A stretch of 51,482 nt of DNA from Candidatus Peregrinibacteria bacterium (GTDB lineage Bacteria > Patescibacteriota > Gracilibacteria > UM-FILTER-43-11), in the NCBI GenBank assembly GCA_016932505.1, contig JAFGCT010000031.1, forward strand, positions 1 through 51,482. Direction: 5' to 3'. Position 1 is the first letter of the stretch, and every line of letters begins with the position of its first letter. The notes beneath the pieces were generated by a model. That model did not search any database. It was not told the origin of the DNA and saw nothing but the letters and a program-made list of their open reading frames with translations. The position numbers were made by a program, and so were the translations under genes. Positions 1 to 9,687 of the stretch are shown here, in pieces.

Positions 1-2
1 GC

Positions 3-40
3 GCCACCGGTTTTTTGCATCAAGGTAAAAAACGGGTGGC
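3..40. repeat. Imperfect inverted repeat at the window edge
   Basis: Arms at 3-16 and 27-40 are complementary over 14 positions with one G:G mismatch (9 against 34), around a 10-nt loop. It lies beyond the 3' end of the minus-strand phosphatase gene, so it could end that operon, but there is no clear terminal T run outside the stem. From 41 to 156 I see no gene, only a short purine-rich stretch of TAGGAATA-like units near 90-112. Confidence 0.5.
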
Positions 41-156
41 AAAGGCGATAGCCGTTAGTCACACAAGTTTATAGCGTTGAAAGTAGGATGGTATTAGGAA
101 TAGGAATAAGAATCTTGGTTGGTAGCATTCCCGTACAAGGATTGTTGGGCGGGAAA

Positions 157-1737
157 TTATTTTGTACGTTTAACTACAATTATCGTAATATCATCTGCCT
201 GCGGGAAGGTGCCCATAAATGTACGAACGTCTTTAATTATTGCGTCGTGAATTTCTTGAGCGGTTTTAAGCTTACTATTCTTTATAATAGATTCTTTGAA
301 TTTATCCATCCCATATATATCCTTTTCATTTGCCCATGCCTCAGGTATTCCATCTGTGTAAAAAACAACAACATCACCTATTTCCAATTTTACATGGTCT
401 GTTTTTACGACTTTGGAAAGGTCAGGTATCATTCCAAGTGCCATTCCTCCAGTTGAAAGTTCTGTTGCAGATTTATCTGAAGATTTATAATGGATTATTG
501 GATCATGACCAGCTTGAGTGAAACCAAGTTTGTTTTCTTTAATATACCAATGAGCCATGACCATTGTCATAAAGACGTTAGGTCTGGTCTTCATTTTCAA
601 TATTTTGTTCAAATGAATGATAAGGTCTTCTGTTGTATTGTAGTGTTCTAAAAATGCAGGAACAAGTGCATTATTAATTGCAGATACAAGCCCTGCAGGT
701 ACACCATGACCCGTTACATCACCGATATAAAAAAGTAGATTATCATCATCAAGCGTATGAAAGTCATAACAATCACCTCCAACGTCTTCCGCAGAAACAA
801 GACTGGCCGCGATATCGAGATTTCTTATTTTAGGAACATCCTTAGGAAGTAATTCCATCTGGATTTCACCTGCAAGCTCAAGTTCTTTAGATAGTTTTTC
901 CTTTTCAATCTTGGCTTCTGTACTCTCTTCTAAGTCCACCGCCATTTTATTGAAAGTATCGGCGAGTTTTCCTATTTCACTTTTCGACTTAACAGAAATT
1001 CTTGTTTTTAATTCACCTTTACCAATTTTCTCTGCACCCTCTGTAAGTTTTTTAATTGGTGATGTTATACGTCCTGCCACTATTCCACCAACGAACAAAG
1101 CTATTACAATACCAAATAATGCAACAACAAGGATATCCGTCGCTGTTTTTTGTATTCTTGAGGTAAGGGAGTCGTAAGATACATGATAATGTACTGAATA
1201 AGACCTAAGTGCGTTATTAGCATCACGGAAAGGATAAAAGATGTCATCAATCTGCTCAGTATTTTTAATAGGTTCTACGGTAGCACCATTAAAATCAGCG
1301 TATTGAATATCATTAATGTCTTTTTCTATATAAACAACTCGTTTTGTTTTTAGGGTTTTAACCGATGGATAAACTGCCTGTACACGTTCAAGCTCTTCTT
1401 CGGTCACTTCACTATGATGCTCCGCAATTTTTGGATCTACATATATGTTATTACCTGCGTAATCTAGTATAGCTAAACCAATAATATCCGAATTTAAACT
1501 ATATATTTCCGCAAGTTCTCGATCAAAATTCGCAAAAGCGTCTTCCAGATAATTCTTTTCATAATTCGATACCACACGCTCATTTGTAAGTTCAGCAAAA
1601 CTAATCGCTCTTGTGAATATATCGTTATTTATTTCTTTGATTTTCTGATCAATCACAAAATACGCTGTTGCACCTAATATCAAAATGATGATAAGTGATG
1701 TGGCAAATACTATTTGTGATTTAACGGATCTGAACAT
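157..1737 (-). CDS. Membrane HAMP-SpoIIE (PP2C-type) serine phosphatase, RsbU-like
   Basis: A 526-aa signalling phosphatase. Residues 9-29 and 202-222 are membrane helices flanking an extracytoplasmic sensor region of about 170 residues. A HAMP linker follows (223-275), then a short coiled coil and a PP2C/SpoIIE domain (about 305-525). The metal-binding motifs are visible: VGGDCYDF with Asp322, GDVTGHG with Asp340, YTDGIPEA near 460 and ADDITIIVV near 514. In this family such proteins dephosphorylate anti-sigma-factor antagonists in partner-switching cascades; no anti-sigma kinase or STAS partner is visible in the window. It is the last gene of a minus-strand run, 31 nt after the 475-aa protein, and was probably transcribed with it from the promoter at 5282-5310. 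The sensed signal is unknown. Confidence 0.9.
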   Translation of the reverse strand: MFRSVKSQIVFATSLIIILILGATAYFVIDQKIKEINNDIFTRAISFAELTNERVVSNYEKNYLEDAFANFDRELAEIYSLNSDIIGLAILDYAGNNIYVDPKIAEHHSEVTEEELERVQAVYPSVKTLKTKRVVYIEKDINDIQYADFNGATVEPIKNTEQIDDIFYPFRDANNALRSYSVHYHVSYDSLTSRIQKTATDILVVALFGIVIALFVGGIVAGRITSPIKKLTEGAEKIGKGELKTRISVKSKSEIGKLADTFNKMAVDLEESTEAKIEKEKLSKELELAGEIQMELLPKDVPKIRNLDIAASLVSAEDVGGDCYDFHTLDDDNLLFYIGDVTGHGVPAGLVSAINNALVPAFLEHYNTTEDLIIHLNKILKMKTRPNVFMTMVMAHWYIKENKLGFTQAGHDPIIHYKSSDKSATELSTGGMALGMIPDLSKVVKTDHVKLEIGDVVVFYTDGIPEAWANEKDIYGMDKFKESIIKNSKLKTAQEIHDAIIKDVRTFMGTFPQADDITIIVVKRTK

Positions 1738-1768
1738 TTATTTGCTTTTATTTTATTATTCTAAATTA

Positions 1769-3196
1769 TTAAGAATATAACCATTCTGCAACCCTATCTT
1801 CATCAGCATTCCGCTGTTTAGCAAATTCTTTAATAAAAGCGTATATTTTTTCATCTTCTGATGCTTTTTTGCTATTTAGTATTGCTAATGATTCAGGTGA
1901 TATTTGTGAATAATCAATTCTCTTTTTCAATACTGCCAATTTGCCATCATTTATTCCACGCTCTACTGCATTTTCTACGACCTCTGTATTTGCTTCTTTT
2001 GATTTTTTTGAAGTATTCTTAGGTCGTATTCCTGCAAATTTAGCTAAAGAATCACGTGTGCCACCTCCAATTTTTTTGTCTACACCCTTTGTACTTAGCT
2101 TTTTTTCGTGAGTTAGGTAATACTGCATCGCCCTTGTATATGCGCCTGCATCTTTTTCTTCGCCACCCAATACATCTTCCGTGAATTTAATTCTTAATGC
2201 GTTCCAATTTTTATCATTAGGATCTGTTTCTCTTAGGAATTTAGCAACTGCATATTTGTTCTTCTCTAGCTTCTCTCCGACCTCAGCTACAAGTTTTTTG
2301 AATTTTGGGCTCACTTGAACATTTGCTTTGACGCTTTCACGCAAGGATACTTGAGCTGATTGTATCAACTTTTCATAGGCCGCTTTCTTTGCCGGATCTG
2401 CTTCATTCTCAATTTTTTCTCTTAGTTCATTCTGATATTTTGCTATGAATTGGCTTAATAATGTAATATTCCCCTTAGCACGTGCTCTTTCTTTACCCAA
2501 TCTTTCGTCATGCCCTCTAATCATTTTCCTAAATTCTTTATCAATGTCATTTTGTGTCGGTTCTTTTTCAACTGATGAAGCTACCTCACCAACTACTAAA
2601 TACCGGTCATCCCATTCTTTTTTTGCCTCTTTTAAAAGACTTGCATAGGCTTTTTGAGCATCAGTTTTCTTTTCTTTTTTCGCCTCTGTAAGCTTTAATT
2701 GTATTTCGTCAATTACTTTTCTGAACTCATCTTTTTTACCAAGAATAATTTTATCACTCATTCTCGCTTTAAATATTCCTATTTCAATCTCCAGAGCCTT
2801 TGCCATAACCTCCTCAACCGACTCACTTGCACCTTTTTTAGCTTCGCTCTTCTTTTTAGATTGTTCTTCTATTGTTTTAATTGCAGCGTCGATTTTTTTT
2901 ATAAGGGCTTGGAACTGTTCAATATTCTTCCTTAGCCCTCTTTTTATTACAGTCCTGCCTTTCATTTTTTTCTCTTCTTTTCCTATTTCCCTCTGGAGTT
3001 CAGCCTTTAGTCTTTTTAAATCATCTGTAGTACCTCTTTTTTTCTCAAGTTGAATTGTATTTTCAACATTAGCCTTATGCCCCTCCATTGCTTCTTCGGG
3101 TATTTTGGCAAATGTCTCTCTAAACCCCTTTCTTACCAACCTCTTTGGTTGGAAAAAGTTTGAAGTAAAATAATTGTAGTAATGTTGAGTATTCAT
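1769..3196 (-). CDS. Hypothetical Lys/Glu-rich helical protein with a possible peptidoglycan-binding-like motif
   Basis: I do not recognise this 475-aa protein. It has no signal peptide or membrane helix. Residues 40-330 are extremely rich in Lys and Glu and look like long helices or coiled coil. Near residue 370 the stretch GVDKKIGGGTRDSLAKFAG resembles the DGxxGxxTxxAlxxF core of PG_binding_1-type domains, but Lys replaces the usual Gly, so this is only a suggestion. The preceding 669-aa protein of the same run carries a similar motif. It lies 40 nt downstream of that gene and 31 nt upstream of the phosphatase gene, all minus strand, which suggests one transcription unit. The ATG at 3196 opens with an N-terminus rich in Tyr, Asn and Phe. 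Confidence 0.75.
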   Translation of the reverse strand: MNTQHYYNYFTSNFFQPKRLVRKGFRETFAKIPEEAMEGHKANVENTIQLEKKRGTTDDLKRLKAELQREIGKEEKKMKGRTVIKRGLRKNIEQFQALIKKIDAAIKTIEEQSKKKSEAKKGASESVEEVMAKALEIEIGIFKARMSDKIILGKKDEFRKVIDEIQLKLTEAKKEKKTDAQKAYASLLKEAKKEWDDRYLVVGEVASSVEKEPTQNDIDKEFRKMIRGHDERLGKERARAKGNITLLSQFIAKYQNELREKIENEADPAKKAAYEKLIQSAQVSLRESVKANVQVSPKFKKLVAEVGEKLEKNKYAVAKFLRETDPNDKNWNALRIKFTEDVLGGEEKDAGAYTRAMQYYLTHEKKLSTKGVDKKIGGGTRDSLAKFAGIRPKNTSKKSKEANTEVVENAVERGINDGKLAVLKKRIDYSQISPESLAILNSKKASEDEKIYAFIKEFAKQRNADEDRVAEWLYS

Positions 3197-3236
3197 TTTA
3201 TAAAAAAGTTAAATGATTTTGTTATTAGTTTTTAAA

Positions 3237-5246
3237 TTATGATAGTTTTGATTTTAGCTCTCTTCCAATTTCAGCCATGATTGCATCATTAGCTTGGATT
3301 TCCTCAGCATCATCGGGATCAATGTAATATTTAATGTCATTATCTTCCTCCATAAAATTAATCTGAAGGACCTTAACGATTTCTTTTATTGATCTAATAG
3401 ATGTTGGAATTTTTAATTTTTTACACAACTGAAAAGCTTCTTTGGCAAATGCTTCTCTGGCATTGTATTCAAATCCCCAGCTCAGGAAGTCGATATCTCT
3501 TTCATTTAGCTCTGTAATCATTTCAACCGTAAATCCATATTCCCCCATTGATTCATCTTCTTTATTTATCAATTTTTCGTTCTTATATTCCTTTCTAAGG
3601 TCTCTTGCAATGTCATTAATTAATCGCCTGTTTTCTGCTTTCTGAGCTGTAAGTTGAGTATCAGTCATTCTAAATAATTCTCTTCCATAATCGACCTTTT
3701 TTCCTCCAGAATGTTTTTCAAGCAAGCTTACTACTCTATCAATTAATTCCGTCGTGGTAGGTAATTTGTAATTTCTACAAACCTCATAAATTTGTTTGGC
3801 AAATGACTCCCTCACTTCGTCTTCTTCATTTACCAATCCCATATTCCATGTATTAAAATCAAAGTCGCTTCTGTTAATGCTTGCCTTTAATCTGCGAACA
3901 AAATCTGATTGTGACAAATTTTCAGCTGTAGTTTTTGTCTTTTCTGCAGACTTAGCCTTTTCTTTAGTCTTAGCCTTTGCCTGCTTTTCTGGCTTAGCTT
4001 TTGCTACACTTGCGACAGGCTTTTCCTTTTTAAACGCATCCACATATTGCTGATTGTAATGAGGACTACCCTTTGTAGTCATAGCTCTGTGAACCTCAGC
4101 CCATGAATCTTTATTTTTAAATGAAAACTGACCTGATGCCCTTAAATCTTTTATTACTGCTTTTATAGCAGGGATATATTCTTTTTTATAAGCGCTTTCA
4201 AAAGCAAAAAGACTTTCCCCCGTAGCCTGAGCACCTTCAAGCGTTTCTCTAATTTTATCTTTTGTATTTTGACCGACGCTTTTAGACGGAGCACTTTCCG
4301 CCCCTGTAGCCACATTCCTTTTTTGCGTCTTTCTTCCACTTCTAATTGCCTCATCCGGCCTTTCCTCACGTTGATAACTGCTTACTTGTGTGGATACTAT
4401 GCCTAGCTGACCATCAAGATAAGCCATAGCGCCATTATACAAAACCTGACTTCTTCTTTTTCCATCATAATCACTTCCTAAACTTCCATAATTCAGCTTA
4501 GACTTATTTGTTTTATCAAGCGGTTTGAATTTTTTATTCCAGTGAGCAGCCATAACACTAATTGTATAACCACCTAACCTGCCATCCACATGGATAAAGG
4601 GATTTTCTTTTTTTGCGGTAGCCTGAAATACATCAGTATTAAATTCATCAAGTAGATATTGCTGGAGTCCACCGACAATATATCGCTGTTCCTTTGGTAA
4701 ATCAGCACCCTGCTGTAAGTCCGATGGTAAATCTGGTCCTATCATTTCCACAAAATCCGCATTCCACTCCTCATGACTGCCTTTATTATATTTCTGCTTT
4801 GGAGGTGTGTGATTCTGGATAAATACATAAAGTCTATCTTTATCCATATTTTCGATGGCTTCTCTTACACCTTCACGATACTTTTCACGTAACTTTTCAT
4901 CTCCACCATAAATCTCTTTTCCCATTCCTTTTTTGAATTTATCTTTGTCTTTTTCGGTTATTATAATCTTTTTTTCACCTGCCCCCTCTACATTGCCTTT
5001 TAATGTGGATAAATCATCTTCTGTTTTATCTTTTGGATTTTCGTTTGGGTTTTTAGATGCATCAGGTTTTTCATTTGTAGAGCCTTCTCCATCCTTAGAA
5101 TCCCCACCCTTTTCTCCATTTTTACCATCAGGCCACCATGGTCCACGTCTGTAATACCCCTCTAAATCAGAAGGATTTTCCCTAAATACAAGCCTATTCT
5201 GACCAGTAAAATCAAGCTCCATGTTTTCAAAAATGTTGTTTTTCAT
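3237..5246 (-). CDS. Large hypothetical protein with an internal tandem repeat domain
   Basis: Unrecognised protein of 669 aa from the ATG at 5246. An in-frame TTG at 5270 would add eight residues but would sit only a few nt from the predicted transcription start, so the ATG is preferred. After the N-terminal LDFTGQNRLVFRE segment comes a low-complexity linker rich in Gly, Asp, Lys and Pro (about 30-85). A motif VDGRLGGYT near 225 recalls peptidoglycan-binding domains. An Ala/Lys-rich linker (about 420-455) precedes two related C-terminal domains: DFDFNTW...ESFAKQIYEVCRNYKLPT (from about 465) and DIDFLSW...EAFAKEAFQLCKKLKIPT (from about 590). First gene of the minus-strand run ending in the SpoIIE-type phosphatase, with its own promoter at 5282-5310. 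Confidence 0.75.
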   Translation of the reverse strand: MKNNIFENMELDFTGQNRLVFRENPSDLEGYYRRGPWWPDGKNGEKGGDSKDGEGSTNEKPDASKNPNENPKDKTEDDLSTLKGNVEGAGEKKIIITEKDKDKFKKGMGKEIYGGDEKLREKYREGVREAIENMDKDRLYVFIQNHTPPKQKYNKGSHEEWNADFVEMIGPDLPSDLQQGADLPKEQRYIVGGLQQYLLDEFNTDVFQATAKKENPFIHVDGRLGGYTISVMAAHWNKKFKPLDKTNKSKLNYGSLGSDYDGKRRSQVLYNGAMAYLDGQLGIVSTQVSSYQREERPDEAIRSGRKTQKRNVATGAESAPSKSVGQNTKDKIRETLEGAQATGESLFAFESAYKKEYIPAIKAVIKDLRASGQFSFKNKDSWAEVHRAMTTKGSPHYNQQYVDAFKKEKPVASVAKAKPEKQAKAKTKEKAKSAEKTKTTAENLSQSDFVRRLKASINRSDFDFNTWNMGLVNEEDEVRESFAKQIYEVCRNYKLPTTTELIDRVVSLLEKHSGGKKVDYGRELFRMTDTQLTAQKAENRRLINDIARDLRKEYKNEKLINKEDESMGEYGFTVEMITELNERDIDFLSWGFEYNAREAFAKEAFQLCKKLKIPTSIRSIKEIVKVLQINFMEEDNDIKYYIDPDDAEEIQANDAIMAEIGRELKSKLS

Positions 5247-5281
5247 TTGTTTTTTATTTTTGATATTCAATTTATCTAGTA

Positions 5282-5310
5282 ATTATAGCATAAATAACTG
5301 CGAAATGCAA
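5282..5310 (-). promoter_or_regulatory. Sigma70-type promoter for the three-gene minus-strand unit
   Basis: Minus-strand TTGCAT (5305-5310), a 17-bp spacer and a perfect TATAAT (5282-5287). The predicted start near 5275 gives a leader of about 30 nt to the ATG at 5246. It is back to back with the ruvB promoter, one base pair apart. Confidence 0.7.
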
Positions 5311-5311
5311 A

Positions 5312-5340
5312 TTGCTTTAGTGGTTTTACGTAGATATAAT
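5312..5340 (+). promoter_or_regulatory. Sigma70-type promoter for ruvB
   Basis: TTGCTT (5312-5317), 17-bp spacer, TATAAT (5335-5340). The leader to the ruvB ATG at 5466 would be about 120 nt and would contain the whole heptamer array. Confidence 0.7.
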
Positions 5341-5361
5341 TGTTATACTTTTTTCTCTATA

Positions 5362-5463
5362 TGACTCGTGACTCGTGCCCTGTGTTTTGTATCCACGAGA
5401 CACGAAACACGAGACACAAAACACGAGACACGAAACACGAGACACGAAACACGAACCACGCAA
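5362..5463. repeat. Heptamer array in the ruvB leader, with a partial inverted partner
   Basis: Ten contiguous 7-nt units run from 5394 to 5463, alternating mainly CACGAGA and CACGAAA with CACAAAA, CACGAAC and CACGCAA variants. Four units on the other strand sense (TGACTCG twice, TGCCCTG, TGTTTTG) fill 5362-5389, so the leader can fold on itself. The array ends two bases before the ruvB ATG. The frame stays open through it from an ATG at 5340, but the resulting peptide is repetitive and not part of RuvB. Confidence 0.85.
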
Positions 5464-5465
5464 TT

Positions 5466-6491
5466 ATGATTGAAAGAGATAATAAAATCACCAATTCAAA
5501 AGAGATTGTCCATGATAATCAGCTTGATCTTACCCTAAGACCAAAAAGTTTAGCGGAATATGTTGGACAGGAAGATACCAAAATGAACTTGAGAGTGTCT
5601 ATGGAAGCTGCCAAAAAGCGAAAGGAGCCAATTGAACATGTACTGCTTTATGGGCCTCCGGGGCTTGGGAAAACCACTCTTGCGAATATTGTGGCTAGAG
5701 AAATGGGTGTAAATATTAAAACTACATCAGGACCGGCTATTGAAAAACAAGGTGATTTAGCTTCTATTCTAACAAATTTACAAGAAGGTGATATTTTGTT
5801 TATTGATGAGATACACAGACTAAAAACCCATATTGAAGAGATTCTATACAGTGCTATGGAGGATTATGCTTTGGATATTATTATCGGCAAAGGCCCTGCA
5901 GCCAGAAGCATGCGTCTTGATTTACCAAAATTCACACTTATCGGCGCTACTACTAAGGTAGGCTCACTTTCTTCTCCACTACGGGATAGATTCGGACATA
6001 TTTATAAACTGGATTTTTATGAAGACGGTGAAATCCAGTCGATAGTAAACCGTAACGCCAAATTGCTGGAAGTAAAAATAGAAGATGCTGGTTCTGGAGA
6101 AATCGCTAAAAGCTCACGCAAAACACCACGTATAGCAAATAGACTTTTAAAAAGAATAAGAGATTTTGCGACAGTTGAAAATATTGAAAAAATAGATTTA
6201 AAATTTGTTAAAAAGTGTCTAAAAACAATGAGTGTGGATACTTTAGGTCTGGATAAAACCGATAGGCAAATTCTTCTTACAATTATTCAAAAATTCAATG
6301 GTGGACCTGTTGGTGTAAATGCTATTGCAGCCGCAACTGCAGAAGAAACCGAGACAATTGAGGATTTATATGAACCATATTTACTTCAAATAGGATTTTT
6401 AGACAGAACAAAAAGAGGCCGAGTGGTAACAGAAAATGCATATTACCATTTAGAAATGGGATACCCTGAAAACAAAAAAACACTTTTTTAA
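5466..6491 (+). CDS. ruvB: Holliday junction branch-migration ATPase RuvB
   Basis: Hexameric AAA+ motor that, with RuvA, drives branch migration of Holliday junctions in recombination and repair. The 341-aa product has Walker A GPPGLGKT (63-70), Walker B with DEIH (114-117), the sensor and arginine-finger region [17 protein letters not shown] (161-177), and a C-terminal winged-helix DNA-binding domain containing [11 protein letters not shown]. Family-normal length supports the ATG at 5466. The longer frame from 5340 only translates the heptamer array. ruvA is 20 kb downstream, not adjacent, and no ruvC is visible. It is followed by dnaG on the same strand after a 108-nt repeat-filled spacer. 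Confidence 0.97.
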   Translation: MIERDNKITNSKEIVHDNQLDLTLRPKSLAEYVGQEDTKMNLRVSMEAAKKRKEPIEHVLLYGPPGLGKTTLANIVAREMGVNIKTTSGPAIEKQGDLASILTNLQEGDILFIDEIHRLKTHIEEILYSAMEDYALDIIIGKGPAARSMRLDLPKFTLIGATTKVGSLSSPLRDRFGHIYKLDFYEDGEIQSIVNRNAKLLEVKIEDAGSGEIAKSSRKTPRIANRLLKRIRDFATVENIEKIDLKFVKKCLKTMSVDTLGLDKTDRQILLTIIQKFNGGPVGVNAIAAATAEETETIEDLYEPYLLQIGFLDRTKRGRVVTENAYYHLEMGYPENKKTLF

Positions 6492-6494
6492 TTC

Positions 6495-6595
6495 GGATTA
6501 TTGGGATTTTTAAGATTATTGGGATTATTGTGAGTGTAACTAAGATTTTCCCAATAATCACAATAATCACGATACCCCCAATAATCCCACCTCAA
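6495..6595. repeat. Nine-nt unit array and inverted partner between ruvB and dnaG
   Basis: Left half: GGATTATTG, GGATTTTTA, AGATTATTG and GGATTATTG in register from 6495 to 6530. Right half: CCAATAATC, ACAATAATC and CCAATAATC between 6551 and 6586, complementary to the left half. It could form a long AT-rich hairpin across the spacer. The same unit family recurs upstream of ruvA (26046-26188). Confidence 0.85.
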
Positions 6596-6599
6596 TAAA

Positions 6600-8345
6600 A
6601 TGAACCATCTAGAAGAAATCAGGGCAAAATTAGGAATTGAAGAAGTAGTTGGAAGCTATATTCAATTAAAAAAAGCTGGCAGAAACCTAAAAGGAATCTG
6701 TCCTTTCCATAATGACACGAAGCCGAGTTTTACAGTAAGTCCAGAAAAGGGCATAGGCTATTGTTTTGCTTGTAATACAGGTGGTGATATTTTTAAATTC
6801 GTTCAGTTAATTGAAAATGTCGACTTTCCCGAGGCTGTCAGAATTCTAGCTCAAAGAGCCAATGTTTCTATTCCGGAATTCAAACCGGAAGCCCATAATC
6901 AGAGGATGAAAGTTGTTGAAATGAATAGCTCATCTGTTAAATATTTTGCCGAACAATTACAATCTTCACCCGAGCATAAAAAATACTTTTTAGACCGTGG
7001 ACTTACGGAAGATACGATTAGAAAATTCAAACTTGGCTATGCACCAGATTCGTATAATGGACTTAAGGATCATCTTATTAATATTGGATACAGGGAAAAT
7101 GATATTTTAAGTGCAGGACTGCTAAATCAAAGGTCTATTGCCGACAAAAATACTTATGACAGATTCCGAAACCGCTATATATTTCCGATTTTTGATCATC
7201 AGGATAACGCGATAGGTTTTGGAGGAAGAATTATTGGAGACGGTGAACCAAAATATCTAAATTCTCCTGATACACTCGCTTATAACAAAAGCCTCGTACT
7301 TTATGGTTTGAATTGGGGGAAAGATGCTGTTAAAAAGGAGGATTTGGCGATTTTTGTAGAAGGTTATATGGATGTAATTGCTTGTCATCAGGCGGGATGT
7401 AAAAATACCGTTGCTACTTCCGGTACAGCCTTAACAGTTCAGCAGTTAAAACTAATTAAAAGATACACTCCAAATATTGCTTTTGCGTTCGATCAGGACT
7501 CTGCAGGACTAGAAGCCACAAAACGTTCCATAGAACTGGCTCAAGAGGCAGAAATGAACATCAAAATTATTACTGTTCCAGAGGGGAAAGACCCAGATGA
7601 ATGTATAAAAAAATCTCCAGATATGTGGTTTGAGGCAGTTAAGCAAGCAACTCCTGTTATGGATTTTTATATTTCATACATTCTCCGTCTGCATGATAAA
7701 AATACCTTGGATGGAAAAAAGGAGATTCTGAATTTTCTTCTTCCAATCATTAAAAATTACAATTCAGAAGTGGAGCAGGGTGCATATTTAGATAAAATTT
7801 CTCTAGCATTAAGAGTTGATGTAAAACTACTTTGGAATGATTTAAAAAATCTGACCATTAAAAAAAGTTATTCTCCACCAACAACAAATACACAGGAAGT
7901 GCTATTAAAAAAGGCTTATTCGCGCGAAGAATTCCTATTGGGTTTTATTTTCCAATACCCAGATTTATACAAATTAGTTGATGAAAACTTAATCGATAGT
8001 GTTCCTCTTGAAACAGGCACAGAAAAGTTTTACAAGGCAATTAAAAAAGTGTACAATCGTGCAAGCGCAGTTGACCTTGATGCCGTAAAGGAAGAATTGG
8101 ACGAAGAAGATAGAGGGAAGATTGAGGTCTATGCACTTCTAATTGACGATATATATCCTGATTTTTCTGAAGAATCAGCTGAAAAGGAGATAAAATTATT
8201 TATCAGTCTGATTAATAAAAAAAATATAGACAATGCGGAAAAAGAATTGATATTCAAGATACGTTCAGCAAAAGATTCAGGAGAAAGTACACTACTTCTC
8301 AACCAACAAATTCAAATCTCAAAACTAAAAACTAAAATATTTTAA
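6600..8345 (+). CDS. dnaG: DNA primase DnaG
   Basis: Synthesises RNA primers for chromosome replication. The 581-aa protein has the N-terminal CHC2 zinc-binding domain (Cys34, His37, Cys55, Cys58), the primase core, and a TOPRIM domain with FVEGYMDV near 250 and FDQDSAGL near 294 providing the catalytic acidic residues. The C-terminal helicase-interaction region is present but divergent. The order dnaG-rpoD is the conserved core of the bacterial macromolecular-synthesis operon (rpsU-dnaG-rpoD); rpsU is absent here and ruvB takes the upstream position. The ATG at 6600 follows the spacer repeats directly, with no Shine-Dalgarno sequence. Confidence 0.96.
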   Translation: MNHLEEIRAKLGIEEVVGSYIQLKKAGRNLKGICPFHNDTKPSFTVSPEKGIGYCFACNTGGDIFKFVQLIENVDFPEAVRILAQRANVSIPEFKPEAHNQRMKVVEMNSSSVKYFAEQLQSSPEHKKYFLDRGLTEDTIRKFKLGYAPDSYNGLKDHLINIGYRENDILSAGLLNQRSIADKNTYDRFRNRYIFPIFDHQDNAIGFGGRIIGDGEPKYLNSPDTLAYNKSLVLYGLNWGKDAVKKEDLAIFVEGYMDVIACHQAGCKNTVATSGTALTVQQLKLIKRYTPNIAFAFDQDSAGLEATKRSIELAQEAEMNIKIITVPEGKDPDECIKKSPDMWFEAVKQATPVMDFYISYILRLHDKNTLDGKKEILNFLLPIIKNYNSEVEQGAYLDKISLALRVDVKLLWNDLKNLTIKKSYSPPTTNTQEVLLKKAYSREEFLLGFIFQYPDLYKLVDENLIDSVPLETGTEKFYKAIKKVYNRASAVDLDAVKEELDEEDRGKIEVYALLIDDIYPDFSEESAEKEIKLFISLINKKNIDNAEKELIFKIRSAKDSGESTLLLNQQIQISKLKTKIF

Positions 8346-8346
8346 T

Positions 8347-8374
8347 AAGGACTAAGGAATAAGGAGTAAGGATT
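8347..8374 (+). repeat. Heptamer array between dnaG and rpoD
   Basis: Four units AAGGACT, AAGGAAT, AAGGAGT and AAGGATT in perfect 7-nt register, starting just after the dnaG stop. A partly complementary AATCCTTAA follows near 8401-8409, so a hairpin is possible. The rest of the 91-nt spacer is AT-rich. Confidence 0.85.
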
Positions 8375-8436
8375 AAGCTAGATTTAAGCTTAAAACTGCT
8401 AAATCCTTAACACATAAAACTTAAGACTTAATATTT

Positions 8437-9684
8437 ATGGCTAAGAAAATCACTAAGAAATTTATTGCTCAGCCCGATGATGAAACTCTTGCAAAATATC
8501 CTAAAGCGATTCGGCTGCTTATTCAAAAAGGCAGAGAGCAGAGGTTTGTAACTCATCAAGAGCTATTAAAAGCAATGCCGGAAATCGAAGATAATGTAAT
8601 TCTTCTTGATGAAATTTATACCCTTTTTATTGATTTAGGAATTGAGGTTATAGACGTTAAAAACGATATGATATGGGGGGAGAAGAAAACTAAAAAAATG
8701 GACTCTGAATTCGATTTTACTGATGATGAAATGGCTGCGTTTGATGATTTTGATATTGATGACGAAATGGCAGATGCTGAAGCTGAAACCGAAAAGGATG
8801 CAGAAACAACTGAAGAAGAAGCTGAATTAGCTAAGAAAAAACAGGCAAATCTAAAAGAAATCGCAAATGATTCGGTTCGTATGTATTTGAGTGAAATTGG
8901 TCGTGTTGACCTTCTTTCTGCAGATGAAGAAATCAAACTTGCTAAACAGATTTCCAAAGGTGATCCGGTTGCCAAGCAAAAACTTGCTGAAGCGAATTTA
9001 AGACTTGTTGTTTCTATTGCTAAAAAATACATTGGACGTGGTCTTTCTTTTTTGGATTTGATTCAGGAGGGTAACATTGGACTATTCAGAGCTGTTGAAA
9101 AATTTGATCCAACTCGTGGTTTCAAGTTTTCTACGTATGCAACATGGTGGATACGTCAGGCAATTACACGTGCTATTGCTGATCAGGCAAGAACAATACG
9201 TATTCCTGTTCACATGGTGGAGACAATTAATAAGCTGACTCACACACAAAGACGCTTGTTACAGGAATTCGGCCGTGAACCTACTGTTGATGAACTTTCT
9301 TCTGAAATGGATATGGATATTAAAAAAGTTCGTCACATTCTTAAGATTTCTCAGGATATTGTTTCTCTTGAAGCGCCTGTTGGAGCGGAGGAAGATAGCA
9401 AACTTGGTGACTTTATTGAAGACGATGAAGCTATTTCTCCTGCCGATGCTACAAACAGACAGATAATGAAAGAGAATATTCATTACATGCTTCAGTACCT
9501 TACTCCACGTGAACAGAAAATAATTCGTATGAGATTTGGTCTTGATGATGGAATTGGGCATACTCTGGAAGAAGTTGGTAAGGAATTTGGAGTTACAAGA
9601 GAACGTATTAGACAGATTGAAGCAAAAATATTGCAAAAAATGAGAGATCATCCAACCAGTATAAAAATTAAAGATCGACATTAA
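8437..9684 (+). CDS. rpoD: Primary sigma factor RpoD (sigma70)
   Basis: Directs RNA polymerase to housekeeping promoters. The 415-aa product has a region 1.1-like N-terminus (1-80), an acidic Asp/Glu-rich linker (about 90-130), region 1.2 starting [16 protein letters not shown], region 2 with the signature [20 protein letters not shown] and the -10-recognising [16 protein letters not shown], region 3, and region 4 ending in a helix-turn-helix ([14 protein letters not shown]). Only one primary sigma is seen. The promoters readable in this window (TTG-rich -35, 17-bp spacer, TATAAT-like -10) fit its expected specificity. It lies between dnaG and greA. Confidence 0.97.
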   Translation: MAKKITKKFIAQPDDETLAKYPKAIRLLIQKGREQRFVTHQELLKAMPEIEDNVILLDEIYTLFIDLGIEVIDVKNDMIWGEKKTKKMDSEFDFTDDEMAAFDDFDIDDEMADAEAETEKDAETTEEEAELAKKKQANLKEIANDSVRMYLSEIGRVDLLSADEEIKLAKQISKGDPVAKQKLAEANLRLVVSIAKKYIGRGLSFLDLIQEGNIGLFRAVEKFDPTRGFKFSTYATWWIRQAITRAIADQARTIRIPVHMVETINKLTHTQRRLLQEFGREPTVDELSSEMDMDIKKVRHILKISQDIVSLEAPVGAEEDSKLGDFIEDDEAISPADATNRQIMKENIHYMLQYLTPREQKIIRMRFGLDDGIGHTLEEVGKEFGVTRERIRQIEAKILQKMRDHPTSIKIKDRH

Positions 9685-9687
9685 TCG

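Noticed and set aside
5394-5463. CRISPR-like array
   Set aside because: Units are 7 nt with no spacers and no cas genes are present; it is a simple tandem array.
5340-5465. N-terminal 42-residue extension of RuvB from an upstream ATG
   Set aside because: It translates the heptamer array into a repetitive Thr/Arg/His peptide, begins on the last base of the -10 box, and RuvB proteins start as the ATG at 5466 predicts.
8616-9032. Ser/Ala-rich frame antisense to rpoD
   Set aside because: Low-complexity mirror of the acidic linker and region 1.2 codons; rpoD is certain on the other strand.
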